Shown here: positions 1 to 7,248 of the stretch, piece by piece
Position numbering within the stretch: position 1 is the stretch's first letter
Layout of the letters: each line of letters begins with the position of its first letter
Source: Hirschia sp964351655
GTDB taxonomy: Bacteria > Pseudomonadota > Alphaproteobacteria > Caulobacterales > Hyphomonadaceae
Direction of reading: 5' to 3'
NCBI GenBank assembly: GCA_964351655.1
Contig: CAYGPD010000004.1
Span: 1 to 64,000, forward strand
Length of the DNA: 64,000 nt
Translations under genes and position numbers: made by a program
The notes under the pieces: generated by a model
What the model was told of the DNA's origin: nothing
The model's input: only the letters and a program-made list of their open reading frames with translations
Database searches by the model: none

Positions 1-380
1 TAGATTGGACGCTCGAAAGTGTCTGCATCTACAACGGCGGTGATGTCTGAAAGCTGCATAACGTCTAGTTTTGCTGCGATCCGAGGGGCTACGTTTTTAC
101 CCATAGTTGTGGCAGGTGCAAACAAAGCGTCATAGTTTGCCATCATTGGAGTGATGAGGGCATCCATTGCTTCGGCAAGTTGGGTTTTGTAGGCAGCGCC
201 ATCTGCGTGGAGGACCTTACGGACACCATCGATTTTTGCAGCAGCTTCGGCAACTGCGCCAGCGCCTTCACCGGCCACTAGAATATCAATGTCACCAAAT
301 GTTTTGGCAGCAGTGACTGTTTTGTGTGTGGCATCGTTTAAAGTGGCATTATTGTGGTCTGCAATGATTAGAACAGCCAT
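1..380 (-). CDS. etfA: Electron transfer flavoprotein subunit alpha (partial, N-terminal part)
   Basis: The N-terminal ~126 residues are visible; the rest lies beyond the left edge. The protein starts MAVLIIADHNNATLNDATHK, followed by the EtfA-type alpha/beta domain (FAPATTMGKNVAPR, then LDVMQLSDI). EtfA pairs with EtfB, binds FAD and passes electrons from acyl-CoA dehydrogenases to ETF:ubiquinone oxidoreductase. The start ATG shares one base with the TAA of etfB (TAATG), so translation is coupled. In alphaproteobacteria 3-hydroxybutyryl-CoA dehydrogenase often follows etfA; that position is outside the window. It is the likely electron acceptor for the Mcd enzyme encoded at 3771-5513. Confidence 0.93.
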   Translation of the reverse strand, partial: MAVLIIADHNNATLNDATHKTVTAAKTFGDIDILVAGEGAGAVAEAAAKIDGVRKVLHADGAAYKTQLAEAMDALITPMMANYDALFAPATTMGKNVAPRIAAKLDVMQLSDITAVVDADTFERPI

Positions 381-1126
381 TAGATTGCTCCTGCAGCTTT
401 AAGTTTTGAAACAAGTGTTGCGACGTCTTCAACCTTTTCACCTGCTTCACGAGCAGCTGGTTCGGTGACTTTTAGAACGGTTAGACGAGGGGCGATATCA
501 ACTCCAAAAGAAGCAGCTTCTTTTGTGTCGATAGGCTTCTTCTTCGCTTTCATGATGTTTGGGAGAGAAGCGTAACGCGGCTCATTTAGGCGAAGATCAG
601 TTGTAATAACTGCTGGCCCTTCAAGCGCGAGTGTTTGAAGTCCACCATCGATCTCACGTGTGACATTCACTTTGCCATCTTCAACAACAACTTCAGAAGC
701 AAATGTTCCTTGTGGCCAGTCAAGCAATGCGGCGAGCATTTGACCTGTTTGGTTGTTGTCGTTGTCAATTGCTTGTTTGCCGAGCAAGATCATGCCAGGC
801 TGTTCTTCGTCAGCGATTGCTTTTAGAATTTTCGCGACGGCTAAAGGTTCAACATCGCCTTCAGCAGTTACAAGAATGCCGCGATCGGCTCCCATTGCTA
901 ATGCTGTACGAAGTGTTTCTTGAGCCTGTGCGACACCGATTGAAACAACGACGATCTCTGTGACGATACCTTTTTCTTTAAGGCGCACCGCTTCTTCAAC
1001 AGCAATCTCACAGAATGGGTTCATGGACATTTTAACGTTCGCGAGGTCAACGCCTGTTTGGTCAGGCTTTACGCGAGGCTTAACATTGTAATCAATAACC
1101 CTTTTAACGGGTACGAGAACCTTCAT
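380..1126 (-). CDS. etfB: Electron transfer flavoprotein subunit beta
   Basis: At 248 residues this has the normal EtfB length. It begins MKVLVPVKRVIDYN and carries the family signature around LGKQAIDNDNNQTGQMLAAL (residues ~115-135), which lies near the AMP/FAD interface. The product is the small ETF subunit; with EtfA it shuttles electrons from acyl-CoA dehydrogenases in the cytoplasm to the quinone pool. It is the first gene of the etfB-etfA pair. A gap of 146 bases separates it from the upstream adenosyltransferase gene; I saw no terminator there, so cotranscription is possible. Confidence 0.96.
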   Translation of the reverse strand: MKVLVPVKRVIDYNVKPRVKPDQTGVDLANVKMSMNPFCEIAVEEAVRLKEKGIVTEIVVVSIGVAQAQETLRTALAMGADRGILVTAEGDVEPLAVAKILKAIADEEQPGMILLGKQAIDNDNNQTGQMLAALLDWPQGTFASEVVVEDGKVNVTREIDGGLQTLALEGPAVITTDLRLNEPRYASLPNIMKAKKKPIDTKEAASFGVDIAPRLTVLKVTEPAAREAGEKVEDVATLVSKLKAAGAI

Positions 1127-1272
1127 CTAGGCGTCTCCGGAAATCTATTGGTTAGCGTGGCCAAGGCCACAATATGGGTTTCGTCGAGTATGTTCTCTCG
1201 AGTATGTTTCAATTTATAGCCGTAAGGCATGGACGAAACATGCGTCAAGATCACTTTAGGTTAGTTTAAGAA

Positions 1273-1863
1273 CTACCGATTTGCACCGGGAATCCACTTT
1301 ACGTCTTGGTCTCCATTGCCGTTTGCGCGGCGCGCAGCGACAAACAAATAGTCTGATAGTCTGTTTATATATGCGAGAGAGGCGGGTGACACAATCTCAA
1401 AAGATATATCATTTAGTTCTGCCATGAGTGTTTCAGCTCGGCGGGTAATAGTGCGAGCCATATGAAGGTGTGTGCTAAGCGCGGTTCCGGCAGGGAGTAT
1501 GAAGCTGTCCAAAGGGGGGATGTCAGCATTCATGCGGTCGATTTCAGCCTCAAGCCAATCGACTTGACTTTGCACGATACGTAAAGGTTCCCAATCTAGT
1601 TTCTTGCCGGATTCGTCGCTGGGTTCAGGCGTCGCGAGGTCAGCACCAAGATCGAACATATCATTTTGAATACGTGCAAGAGATTTACTTAGCTGAGCGT
1701 GGTTTCCAACATGTAAGCGGGCAATCCCAATGGCGCAATTGGCTTCGTCAGTGGCACCATAGGCGCGGACGCGCAAGTCCCATTTGTTGACGCGCACGCC
1801 TGTTGCAAGTCCAGTGGTGCCTTTGTCTCCTGTGCGTGTGTATATCTTGTTTAGCTTGACCAT
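1273..1863 (-). CDS. Cob(I)yrinic acid a,c-diamide adenosyltransferase (PduO type)
   Basis: A 196-residue protein starting MVKLNKIYTRTGDKGTTGLA, the diagnostic N-terminal ATP/corrin motif of PduO-type ATP:cob(I)alamin adenosyltransferases. Further family blocks are FILPAGT, ARTITRRAETLM and NRLSDYLFVAARRANG. It makes adenosylcobalamin, the cofactor of ethylmalonyl-CoA and methylmalonyl-CoA mutases, so it probably supports the ecm product at 43627-45612. I chose the ATG at 1863 because family homology begins there; the longer frame, open to 1968, would overlap the HIG1 gene and adds no recognisable sequence. A gene order HIG1 protein-adenosyltransferase-etfB-etfA is common in alphaproteobacteria. 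Confidence 0.93.
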   Translation of the reverse strand: MVKLNKIYTRTGDKGTTGLATGVRVNKWDLRVRAYGATDEANCAIGIARLHVGNHAQLSKSLARIQNDMFDLGADLATPEPSDESGKKLDWEPLRIVQSQVDWLEAEIDRMNADIPPLDSFILPAGTALSTHLHMARTITRRAETLMAELNDISFEIVSPASLAYINRLSDYLFVAARRANGNGDQDVKWIPGANR

Positions 1864-1930
1864 GCCGTCTGCGACCCTTCTGCTTTGTGTGATCTTGTGA
1901 CGTGGAATAAGTATCGAAAATACATCAACT

Positions 1931-2134
1931 TTATCCAATGACCCCAGAAGTGAAACCGATCGCGACAAGAATAATGATGGCGATAAATTGAACCAGTACG
2001 CGAAGGCGCATCAGTTTATTTGATCTGGAAGGTTGTTTGTCTGATTTGGAAAATAGGTTCAACAGCCCCAATGCGAGGATGATAAAAACCGCTGCCATTG
2101 CGATGATAAGCAAGATGCTGAGAGGTGTGTTCAT
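1931..2134 (-). CDS. HIG1/twin-transmembrane domain protein
   Basis: A 67-residue protein with two hydrophobic helices (residues ~5-27 and ~47-65) joined by a basic loop, SNKLMRLRVLVQ, which resembles the R-x-R-x3-Q core of HIG1-type domains. Mitochondrial HIG1 proteins associate with respiratory supercomplexes. The bacterial members are small inner-membrane proteins of unsettled function. It is the first gene of a probable operon with the adenosyltransferase and etfBA genes. I recognise the family by its motif and context; its function here is unknown. Confidence 0.8.
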   Translation of the reverse strand: MNTPLSILLIIAMAAVFIILALGLLNLFSKSDKQPSRSNKLMRLRVLVQFIAIIILVAIGFTSGVIG

Positions 2135-2399
2135 AGAGGTATGTCTAACTCAAATATTTAACTATGGCGAGTTCTTCGGTGTGCGACATACGCAGCGAAT
2201 GCATCGGATTAAATGAAGTTTAGCACAATAATGTTGCGTTGCAACAATGTGTCGGTGATTAAAATATTCTCACCACGATTAAAATATGAGCAAGCTCGTT
2301 AGTTCCGCTCGGTATTTTCTCTGAAAAGCTTGACCTGTAGAAAAAACATGCATGCTTCGCTCAACCCTCCGGCGAAGGGGGGAATAGGGAGGCTCGAAG

Positions 2400-3707
2400 A
2401 TGAGCAAGATGAATAACGCGCTGCGCCCAATGGCGCGGTTGGGAGCGATTGCTCCATTTTTTCTGCTGGCGAGTGTGCCAGCATATGCCGATACTGGCGA
2501 TACGGCGTGGATTTTGACTTCCACAGCGCTTGTACTTTTCATGACATTGCCGGGACTTGCACTGTTTTATGGCGGCTTGGTGCGCAGTATTAATTTACTG
2601 TCAGTCTTGATACAGTGCTTTGCTATTGCTTGTCTTATGTCCATTTTATGGCTGGTGATAGGCTATTCCATCGCTTTTGGTGATGGCAATGGAATTGCTG
2701 AAGGTGCTGGTCAAGTTTGGGGAGGATTGTCTAAAGCATTTCTTGCAGGTGTTGGTAGCGATACGATGGCCGGAACAATACCTGAAGGTCTGTTCTTCAT
2801 GTTCCAAATGACGTTTGCGATTATTACTCCTGCGCTAATTGTTGGAGCGTATGCAGAACGCGTGAATTTCCTTGCCGTTCTTCTTTTTAGCGCGGCTTGG
2901 CTGCTCATTGTTTATGCACCCGTCACGCATTGGATATGGGGCGGCGGTTGGCTTGCTGATCTTGGTGTACGTGACTTTGCTGGTGGTTTGGTTGTGCACG
3001 CTACAGCTGGTATTTCGGCATTGGTTTTCGTGTTGATGATGGGGAAACGTCAGGGCTTTCTCAAAGACATGCACCCTCCGCATAACCCTGCCTTTGTAAT
3101 GATTGGTGCGGCAATGTTGTGGGTTGGTTGGTTTGGTTTCAATGCAGGGTCTGCGCTGGGTGCCAATGGAGATGCTGCACGAGCTATGCTTGTTACTCAT
3201 ACATCCGCAGCAACGGCAGCCTTTGTATGGATGATTATTGAGTGGAAACAATTTGGCAAACCAACGCTTGTGGGCATCGCGACGGGTATGGTTGCAGGCT
3301 TGGCAACGATTACGCCAGCAGCTGGTTCTGTCGGTCCGGTAGGTGCTCTTATTATCGGAACACTTGCTGCGGGTGTGTGTTATGCGGCGGTTATACTGAT
3401 CCGTGTAAAAATGAAAATTGATGATAGTCTGGATGTGTTTGCAGTTCACGGCGTGGGCGGAATACTGGGAACATTAATTTTGCCATTCCTAGCAGGACTT
3501 GGCCCAATGGCTCCAAGTCTTGGTGGGCAAAGTGTGTTGAGTGCATTTGGAGTGCAAGCGATTGGCGTGGTGGTTGTGTGCGTATGGTCACTTATTGCGT
3601 CTGTTGCAATCTTGTTTGTCGTGAAATTGATTACGCCATTACGCGTGGATGAATTATCCGAAGAGCAAGGGCTTGATGCTGCTACGCATGGAGAATCTGC
3701 CAGTTAG
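2400..3707 (+). CDS. amtB: Ammonium transporter, Amt family
   Basis: A 435-residue protein with an N-terminal signal-like segment ending at AYA and about eleven transmembrane helices. Amt signatures are present: FYGGLVRSIN near the N-terminus, and the two pore histidines in VVHATAGISAL and FAVHGVGGILGTL. It conducts ammonium/ammonia across the inner membrane. GGAGG nine bases before the ATG supports the start. The PII gene glnK, usually adjacent to amtB, is not next to it. A strong hairpin terminator follows at 3727-3766. I saw no clear NtrC or sigma-54 site in the 265 bases upstream. Confidence 0.96.
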   Translation: MSKMNNALRPMARLGAIAPFFLLASVPAYADTGDTAWILTSTALVLFMTLPGLALFYGGLVRSINLLSVLIQCFAIACLMSILWLVIGYSIAFGDGNGIAEGAGQVWGGLSKAFLAGVGSDTMAGTIPEGLFFMFQMTFAIITPALIVGAYAERVNFLAVLLFSAAWLLIVYAPVTHWIWGGGWLADLGVRDFAGGLVVHATAGISALVFVLMMGKRQGFLKDMHPPHNPAFVMIGAAMLWVGWFGFNAGSALGANGDAARAMLVTHTSAATAAFVWMIIEWKQFGKPTLVGIATGMVAGLATITPAAGSVGPVGALIIGTLAAGVCYAAVILIRVKMKIDDSLDVFAVHGVGGILGTLILPFLAGLGPMAPSLGGQSVLSAFGVQAIGVVVVCVWSLIASVAILFVVKLITPLRVDELSEEQGLDAATHGESAS

Positions 3708-3726
3708 AAGCAATTAAGATGCGATG

Positions 3727-3766
3727 GAAAAAGCCCCGCTGAGTTTTGACTCAACGGGGCTTTTTT
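3727..3766 (+). terminator. Rho-independent terminator after amtB (bidirectional)
   Basis: The arms GCCCCGCTGAG (3733-3743) and CTCAACGGGGC (3750-3760) form an 11-position stem with one mismatch and a TTTTGA loop. TTTTTT follows on the plus strand and an A-tract precedes it. It separates convergent amtB and mcd and can serve both strands. Confidence 0.9.
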
Positions 3767-3770
3767 ATAT

Positions 3771-5513
3771 CTACAGATTTGAATTTAGATATTCTTCAAT
3801 GGACCTTCGGGCGATAACCATTGCTTGAACTTCGCCAGCTCCTTCGAAAATGTTCAGAATACGGGCATCGCATAAGACGCGACTAATTTCATATTCAAGA
3901 GCAAAGCCATTGCCGCCGTGAATCTGCAACGCATTGTCCGCAGCTGCCCAAGCGACGCGTGCACCCACGAGCTTTGCCATGCCTGCCTCAAGATCACATC
4001 TTTCACCGCCATCTTTTTTTCGCGCTGAATAATAAGTAAGCTGACGAACGCCAACAAGTTCAGCTGCCATCATAACCAGTTTATCTTGTACGCGCGGAAA
4101 GTTGAAAATAGGGCCACCAAACTGTTGACGATCAAGTGCGTACTTTAAACCAAGTTCAAGTGCTAGCTGGGCAGTTCCAATTGCGCGTGCAGCTGTTTGA
4201 ATGCGCGCACCTTCAAATGTGGCCATTAGGTATTTAAAGCCCATACCATCACCAGCTTCACCCCCTAGAAGATTTTCTTTTGGAACTTGAAATCCATCAA
4301 ATCCCAGTTCGTACTCCTTCATGCCGCGATATCCCAGAACCTCGATTTCTCCACCTGACATGCCGTCAGCGGGGAAAGGGTTATCTGCGGAGCCGCGTGG
4401 CTTCTCTGCCAAAAACATGGAGAGGCCACGAAAATCATTTGTATTGGGTTGTGTGCGCGCGAGAACTGTCATGAGATCAGATCGAGCGGCGTGAGTAATC
4501 CAAGTTTTGTTGCCTGTAATGGTCCAATAGTCACCATCGAGTGTTGCGCGGGTGCGTAACGCTCCAAGGTCCGATCCGGTATTTGGTTCTGTAAATACAG
4601 CTGTGGGCAGTATTTCACCTGAAGCAATTTTAGGTAGGAATGCTTTTTTTTGCTCAAGGGTGCCGCCATTGAGGATTAGTTCTGCTGCGATCTCTGATCG
4701 CGTGCCAAGGGAACCGACACCGATATAACCGCGTGATAGCTCCTCGGACACGACACACATAGCCATTTTTCCCATACCAAAACCGCCAAATTCTTCAGGG
4801 ATGGTTAGGCCAAAAACGCCAAGTTCTGACATTTCATTGATGATGTTGATTGGAATAAGTTGGTCTTTTAAATGCCACTCGTGGGCAAAGGGAGCTATTT
4901 TCTCATCTGCAAATTTTCTAAATTGATCGCGCACCATAGTGAGCGTTTCATCTAAGCCGGTATTTTCAACAGTGGCCTGACCTTTGGCTTGAGCGATTAG
5001 CAGTGCAGCACGTTTACGCGTTTGTGGCGTATCGCCCCTGCGGGTGAGTGTTGCGACTGCGGGATGGCTTGCAAAATTGGTGATGATATCAGGCGAAATA
5101 CCAAGATCATCTGGGCGCGCAATTTCGCACTGCGTCATAGGAATACCGGTGCTAAGTTGCTTGAGGTATTCTGAGAACAAAATTTGGCTTAAAAGTGCAT
5201 CGGTCTCGCTGAAATTATTTGTACTTGAAAGGCTGTTTGCCCACTGAGCTGTTTGGACCAATGTTTCGACATATGCACACATCCAACCAAGACCATGTGT
5301 AGCGCGTTGCTCTGAATTCATTAGAGTTCTGTCGATTTTTCCGAGCGGGGCTATGCGCGGTGTAACGGCCTCCAGCGCGCATGCGTAGTAGGTGGCTGCT
5401 GCCTCTGATGCTTGCTGAAGAAGAGCAACCAAATCAATTATTATGATATCGGATTCTGCCCCTGTTTTTGTCGTGGGGACGTCATCTTTTGCTTGAACTG
5501 TATCTGGTGTCAT
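3771..5513 (-). CDS. mcd: (2S)-methylsuccinyl-CoA dehydrogenase (ethylmalonyl-CoA pathway)
   Basis: A 580-residue acyl-CoA dehydrogenase with a ~165-residue N-terminal extension before the ordinary ACAD fold (from about LDETLTMVRDQFRKFADE). This extension and length are typical of Mcd and not of beta-oxidation ACADs of ~380 residues. Standard FAD and substrate blocks are present: AVFTEPNTGSDLGALRTRAT, and near the C-terminus ALQIHGGNGFALEYEISRV and NIFEGAGEVQ, whose Glu is the usual catalytic-base position. It oxidises methylsuccinyl-CoA to mesaconyl-CoA, passing electrons to ETF. A copy of the EMC promoter motif lies 16-31 bases before the start codon. I call Mcd from architecture and from the presence of ccr, ecm and mch in the same window. 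Confidence 0.9.
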   Translation of the reverse strand: MTPDTVQAKDDVPTTKTGAESDIIIIDLVALLQQASEAAATYYACALEAVTPRIAPLGKIDRTLMNSEQRATHGLGWMCAYVETLVQTAQWANSLSSTNNFSETDALLSQILFSEYLKQLSTGIPMTQCEIARPDDLGISPDIITNFASHPAVATLTRRGDTPQTRKRAALLIAQAKGQATVENTGLDETLTMVRDQFRKFADEKIAPFAHEWHLKDQLIPINIINEMSELGVFGLTIPEEFGGFGMGKMAMCVVSEELSRGYIGVGSLGTRSEIAAELILNGGTLEQKKAFLPKIASGEILPTAVFTEPNTGSDLGALRTRATLDGDYWTITGNKTWITHAARSDLMTVLARTQPNTNDFRGLSMFLAEKPRGSADNPFPADGMSGGEIEVLGYRGMKEYELGFDGFQVPKENLLGGEAGDGMGFKYLMATFEGARIQTAARAIGTAQLALELGLKYALDRQQFGGPIFNFPRVQDKLVMMAAELVGVRQLTYYSARKKDGGERCDLEAGMAKLVGARVAWAAADNALQIHGGNGFALEYEISRVLCDARILNIFEGAGEVQAMVIARRSIEEYLNSNL

Positions 5514-5528
5514 CTCAATAATCCCTAT

Positions 5529-5544
5529 TTATGCTGCGGTGCAA
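5529..5544 (-). promoter_or_regulatory. Shared EMC motif upstream of mcd
   Basis: On the minus strand this reads TTGC-ACCGC-AGCATAA, matching the pattern TTGC-N5-WGCAYAA also found before ccr, ecm and the mcl2-like gene. It sits 16-31 bases before the mcd ATG, so it would overlap the promoter or leader. The role as an operator is inferred from its recurrence. Confidence 0.6.
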
Positions 5545-5694
5545 TATAACAGAAAAAATAGATTTGTCGCCCCCTCATCGTTTGGTAGATGAATGAAGGA
5601 AACTCAGATACGGTCAGGCATGGCTATGGGCTTGCTGTCTTGCAAGTTTGATACATTGTACAAAGTGAGATAGGTGCTGCAGACTCCAGAGGCC

Positions 5695-5988
5695 TTAATA
5701 GCAGCTGGAATTTGGTCTTATTGTCAATTCAGAAGCTGATGAGTAGAAGCATTTTTCCATCTTCTCAGTTGGTGAACCAATGTAGGTGATGTCAAAAGAG
5801 CAATAAAATTTTGCTTTACCAAGATTGTCGCAAATTAGATTTGTGAGGTCTGCTACAGTTTCACCGTCGGACCATTCCGCCATTGCAGCTTTGACTTTAC
5901 TGCGACTTGGCTCTTCATATTCATTCTTGCACCCAGCAAGGCAAAGTAAGGCCACTACACCGAGTGTTCCCCAAGATGTTCTTAACAT
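5695..5988 (-). CDS. Small secreted lipoprotein, function unknown
   Basis: A 97-residue protein with a lipoprotein signal peptide: a hydrophobic stretch GVVALLCLAGCKN whose lipobox is LAGC (Cys about residue 20). The mature part is about 78 residues, carries three cysteines (within LICDNLG, FYCSFD and KCFYSS) plus one at the end (SSCY), and so may form disulfides. AAGGGG lies eight bases before the ATG, which supports a real gene. It stands alone between mcd and terC, with spacers of about 180 and 230 bases that hold nothing else I recognise except the terC terminator. I do not recognise the family. Confidence 0.72.
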   Translation of the reverse strand: MLRTSWGTLGVVALLCLAGCKNEYEEPSRSKVKAAMAEWSDGETVADLTNLICDNLGKAKFYCSFDITYIGSPTEKMEKCFYSSASELTIRPNSSCY

Positions 5989-6165
5989 GCAATTTCCCCT
6001 TATTTAATCCTTTGAAGTTGGTCAAAAGATTAGATTTTGCATTCCCCCGTTGCCCGAATTATTTTCTCTCAGGCATTATTGATAAAACCTATATCAAACT
6101 AAAGTTAAAACTAGGTTTAACTGTTCGTTCTGAGTTTCTTTAATCCAAGTTGACTGTATTCAAGT

Positions 6166-6198
6166 AAAAAGCTGACCAAAAGGTGTTTGGTCAGCTTT
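6166..6198 (-). terminator. Rho-independent terminator after terC
   Basis: A perfect 13-bp stem (6168-6180 paired with 6186-6198) with a 5-base loop. Read on the minus strand it ends in TTTTT. It lies 20 bases beyond the terC stop codon. Confidence 0.92.
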
Positions 6199-6217
6199 AG
6201 ATTGGTATTGTACGAAA

Positions 6218-7090
6218 CTACGCTTTGTTTTTGCGTCTTGCATGTTCTTCATCTGCGACAAGAGCTGGATTTTCACCACGAAGCTCGCGTTCTCTCATTG
6301 CCCAGAGACGTTTTTGGTAGCTCGTTTGGATAATGTCTGTGATGACTAGGACACCAATAACGAGATAGAATGTAGACTTGGATAGCGCTTCGATTTTAAA
6401 TCCGAAGAATGAAAGGTGCGCTAGGTGACCGCCTTCTGATACAAGCAATACGCCGACGAGGAATAAGATGAATAGTCCCAAGACTTCGTACATGCGGTTT
6501 TTCTTTAAAAACTCTGCAACGTAATCCGCCATTACCATCATGAGAATACCAGAGGCGATAATAGCTACGGCCATAATCCATATTTGGTAGTGCGTTGAAC
6601 CATCCGCAGCTTTGGTATTGGCAATGGCCATCGCAGATAAAATTGAATCAAACGAAAAGACAAGGTTCATAACAACGATCATGGAGATAGCTTGGGTAAC
6701 AGACTTTTTACGTTCGCCTTCTGAGCTTTCAATGTGGTCCACAACTAGGAGATGGGAGATTTCCTTTATCGCTGTGTAGATGATGAAGCCTCCACCCGCG
6801 AGTGTTACCAATGCTTGTAGATTGAACTCTCCTTCGACAATTCCAGTGAAAGGAATATTAAAGAGGGGGGCTTCAAGGGCGCTGAAGAGCGAGACAATGA
6901 TGATGAGCAAAACGATGCGGAACAGCATAGCAAGTCCAATTCCCCATTGGCGTACCATTCCGGCTTTCTCTTCACCTACGCGTTTAGACTCGATGGAAAT
7001 ATATAGAAGATTATCAAAGCCCAACACCACCTGAAGGCCCAAGAGCATAAGAAGGGTGAAAAAGCCTGAAACGGAAAAGAGTTCAGCCAT
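6218..7090 (-). CDS. TerC-family integral membrane protein
   Basis: A 290-residue protein with about seven transmembrane helices and the TerC signatures GFDNLLYIS near residue 25 and FSFDSILSAM near residue 145, whose acidic residues are conserved in the family. Family members are linked to tellurite resistance and, in several bacteria, to manganese export during protein secretion. No ter genes accompany it, so a metal-ion role is more likely than tellurite resistance. GGAG precedes the ATG by ten bases. It ends at a strong terminator at 6166-6198. Confidence 0.88.
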   Translation of the reverse strand: MAELFSVSGFFTLLMLLGLQVVLGFDNLLYISIESKRVGEEKAGMVRQWGIGLAMLFRIVLLIIIVSLFSALEAPLFNIPFTGIVEGEFNLQALVTLAGGGFIIYTAIKEISHLLVVDHIESSEGERKKSVTQAISMIVVMNLVFSFDSILSAMAIANTKAADGSTHYQIWIMAVAIIASGILMMVMADYVAEFLKKNRMYEVLGLFILFLVGVLLVSEGGHLAHLSFFGFKIEALSKSTFYLVIGVLVITDIIQTSYQKRLWAMRERELRGENPALVADEEHARRKNKA

Positions 7091-7156
7091 TCTGTGTGTT
7101 CTCCACGTTTGAGGCAGCTTTAGGCACTGCCGTTTACAATATCGGGAAATACCAGA

Positions 7157-7180
7157 CAGTGCCGCGCGTATGCGGCACTG
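7157..7180. repeat. GC-rich inverted repeat between terC and the acidic-protein gene
   Basis: CAGTGCCGC (7157-7165) and GCGGCACTG (7172-7180) form a perfect 9-bp stem with a six-base loop. No T-tract follows on either strand. It could stabilise the 3' end of the upstream mRNA or act as a weak Rho-dependent pause; this cannot be decided from sequence. Confidence 0.45.
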
Positions 7181-7248
7181 ATTGATGGTTCATATAGGCT
7201 GCCCCCAGCCAAGCTTTTGTTTAAATAGCGCTGCTGCGGCTATTTTTG

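Noticed and set aside
1864..1968. 35-residue extension of the cobalamin adenosyltransferase.
   Set aside because: It overlaps the HIG1 gene and has no family similarity; the TRTGDKG motif follows the internal ATG as in homologues.
2279..2542. Open frame antisense to the amtB start.
   Set aside because: Lies over the amtB leader and signal peptide on the opposite strand, with no ribosome site or motif; a shadow frame.
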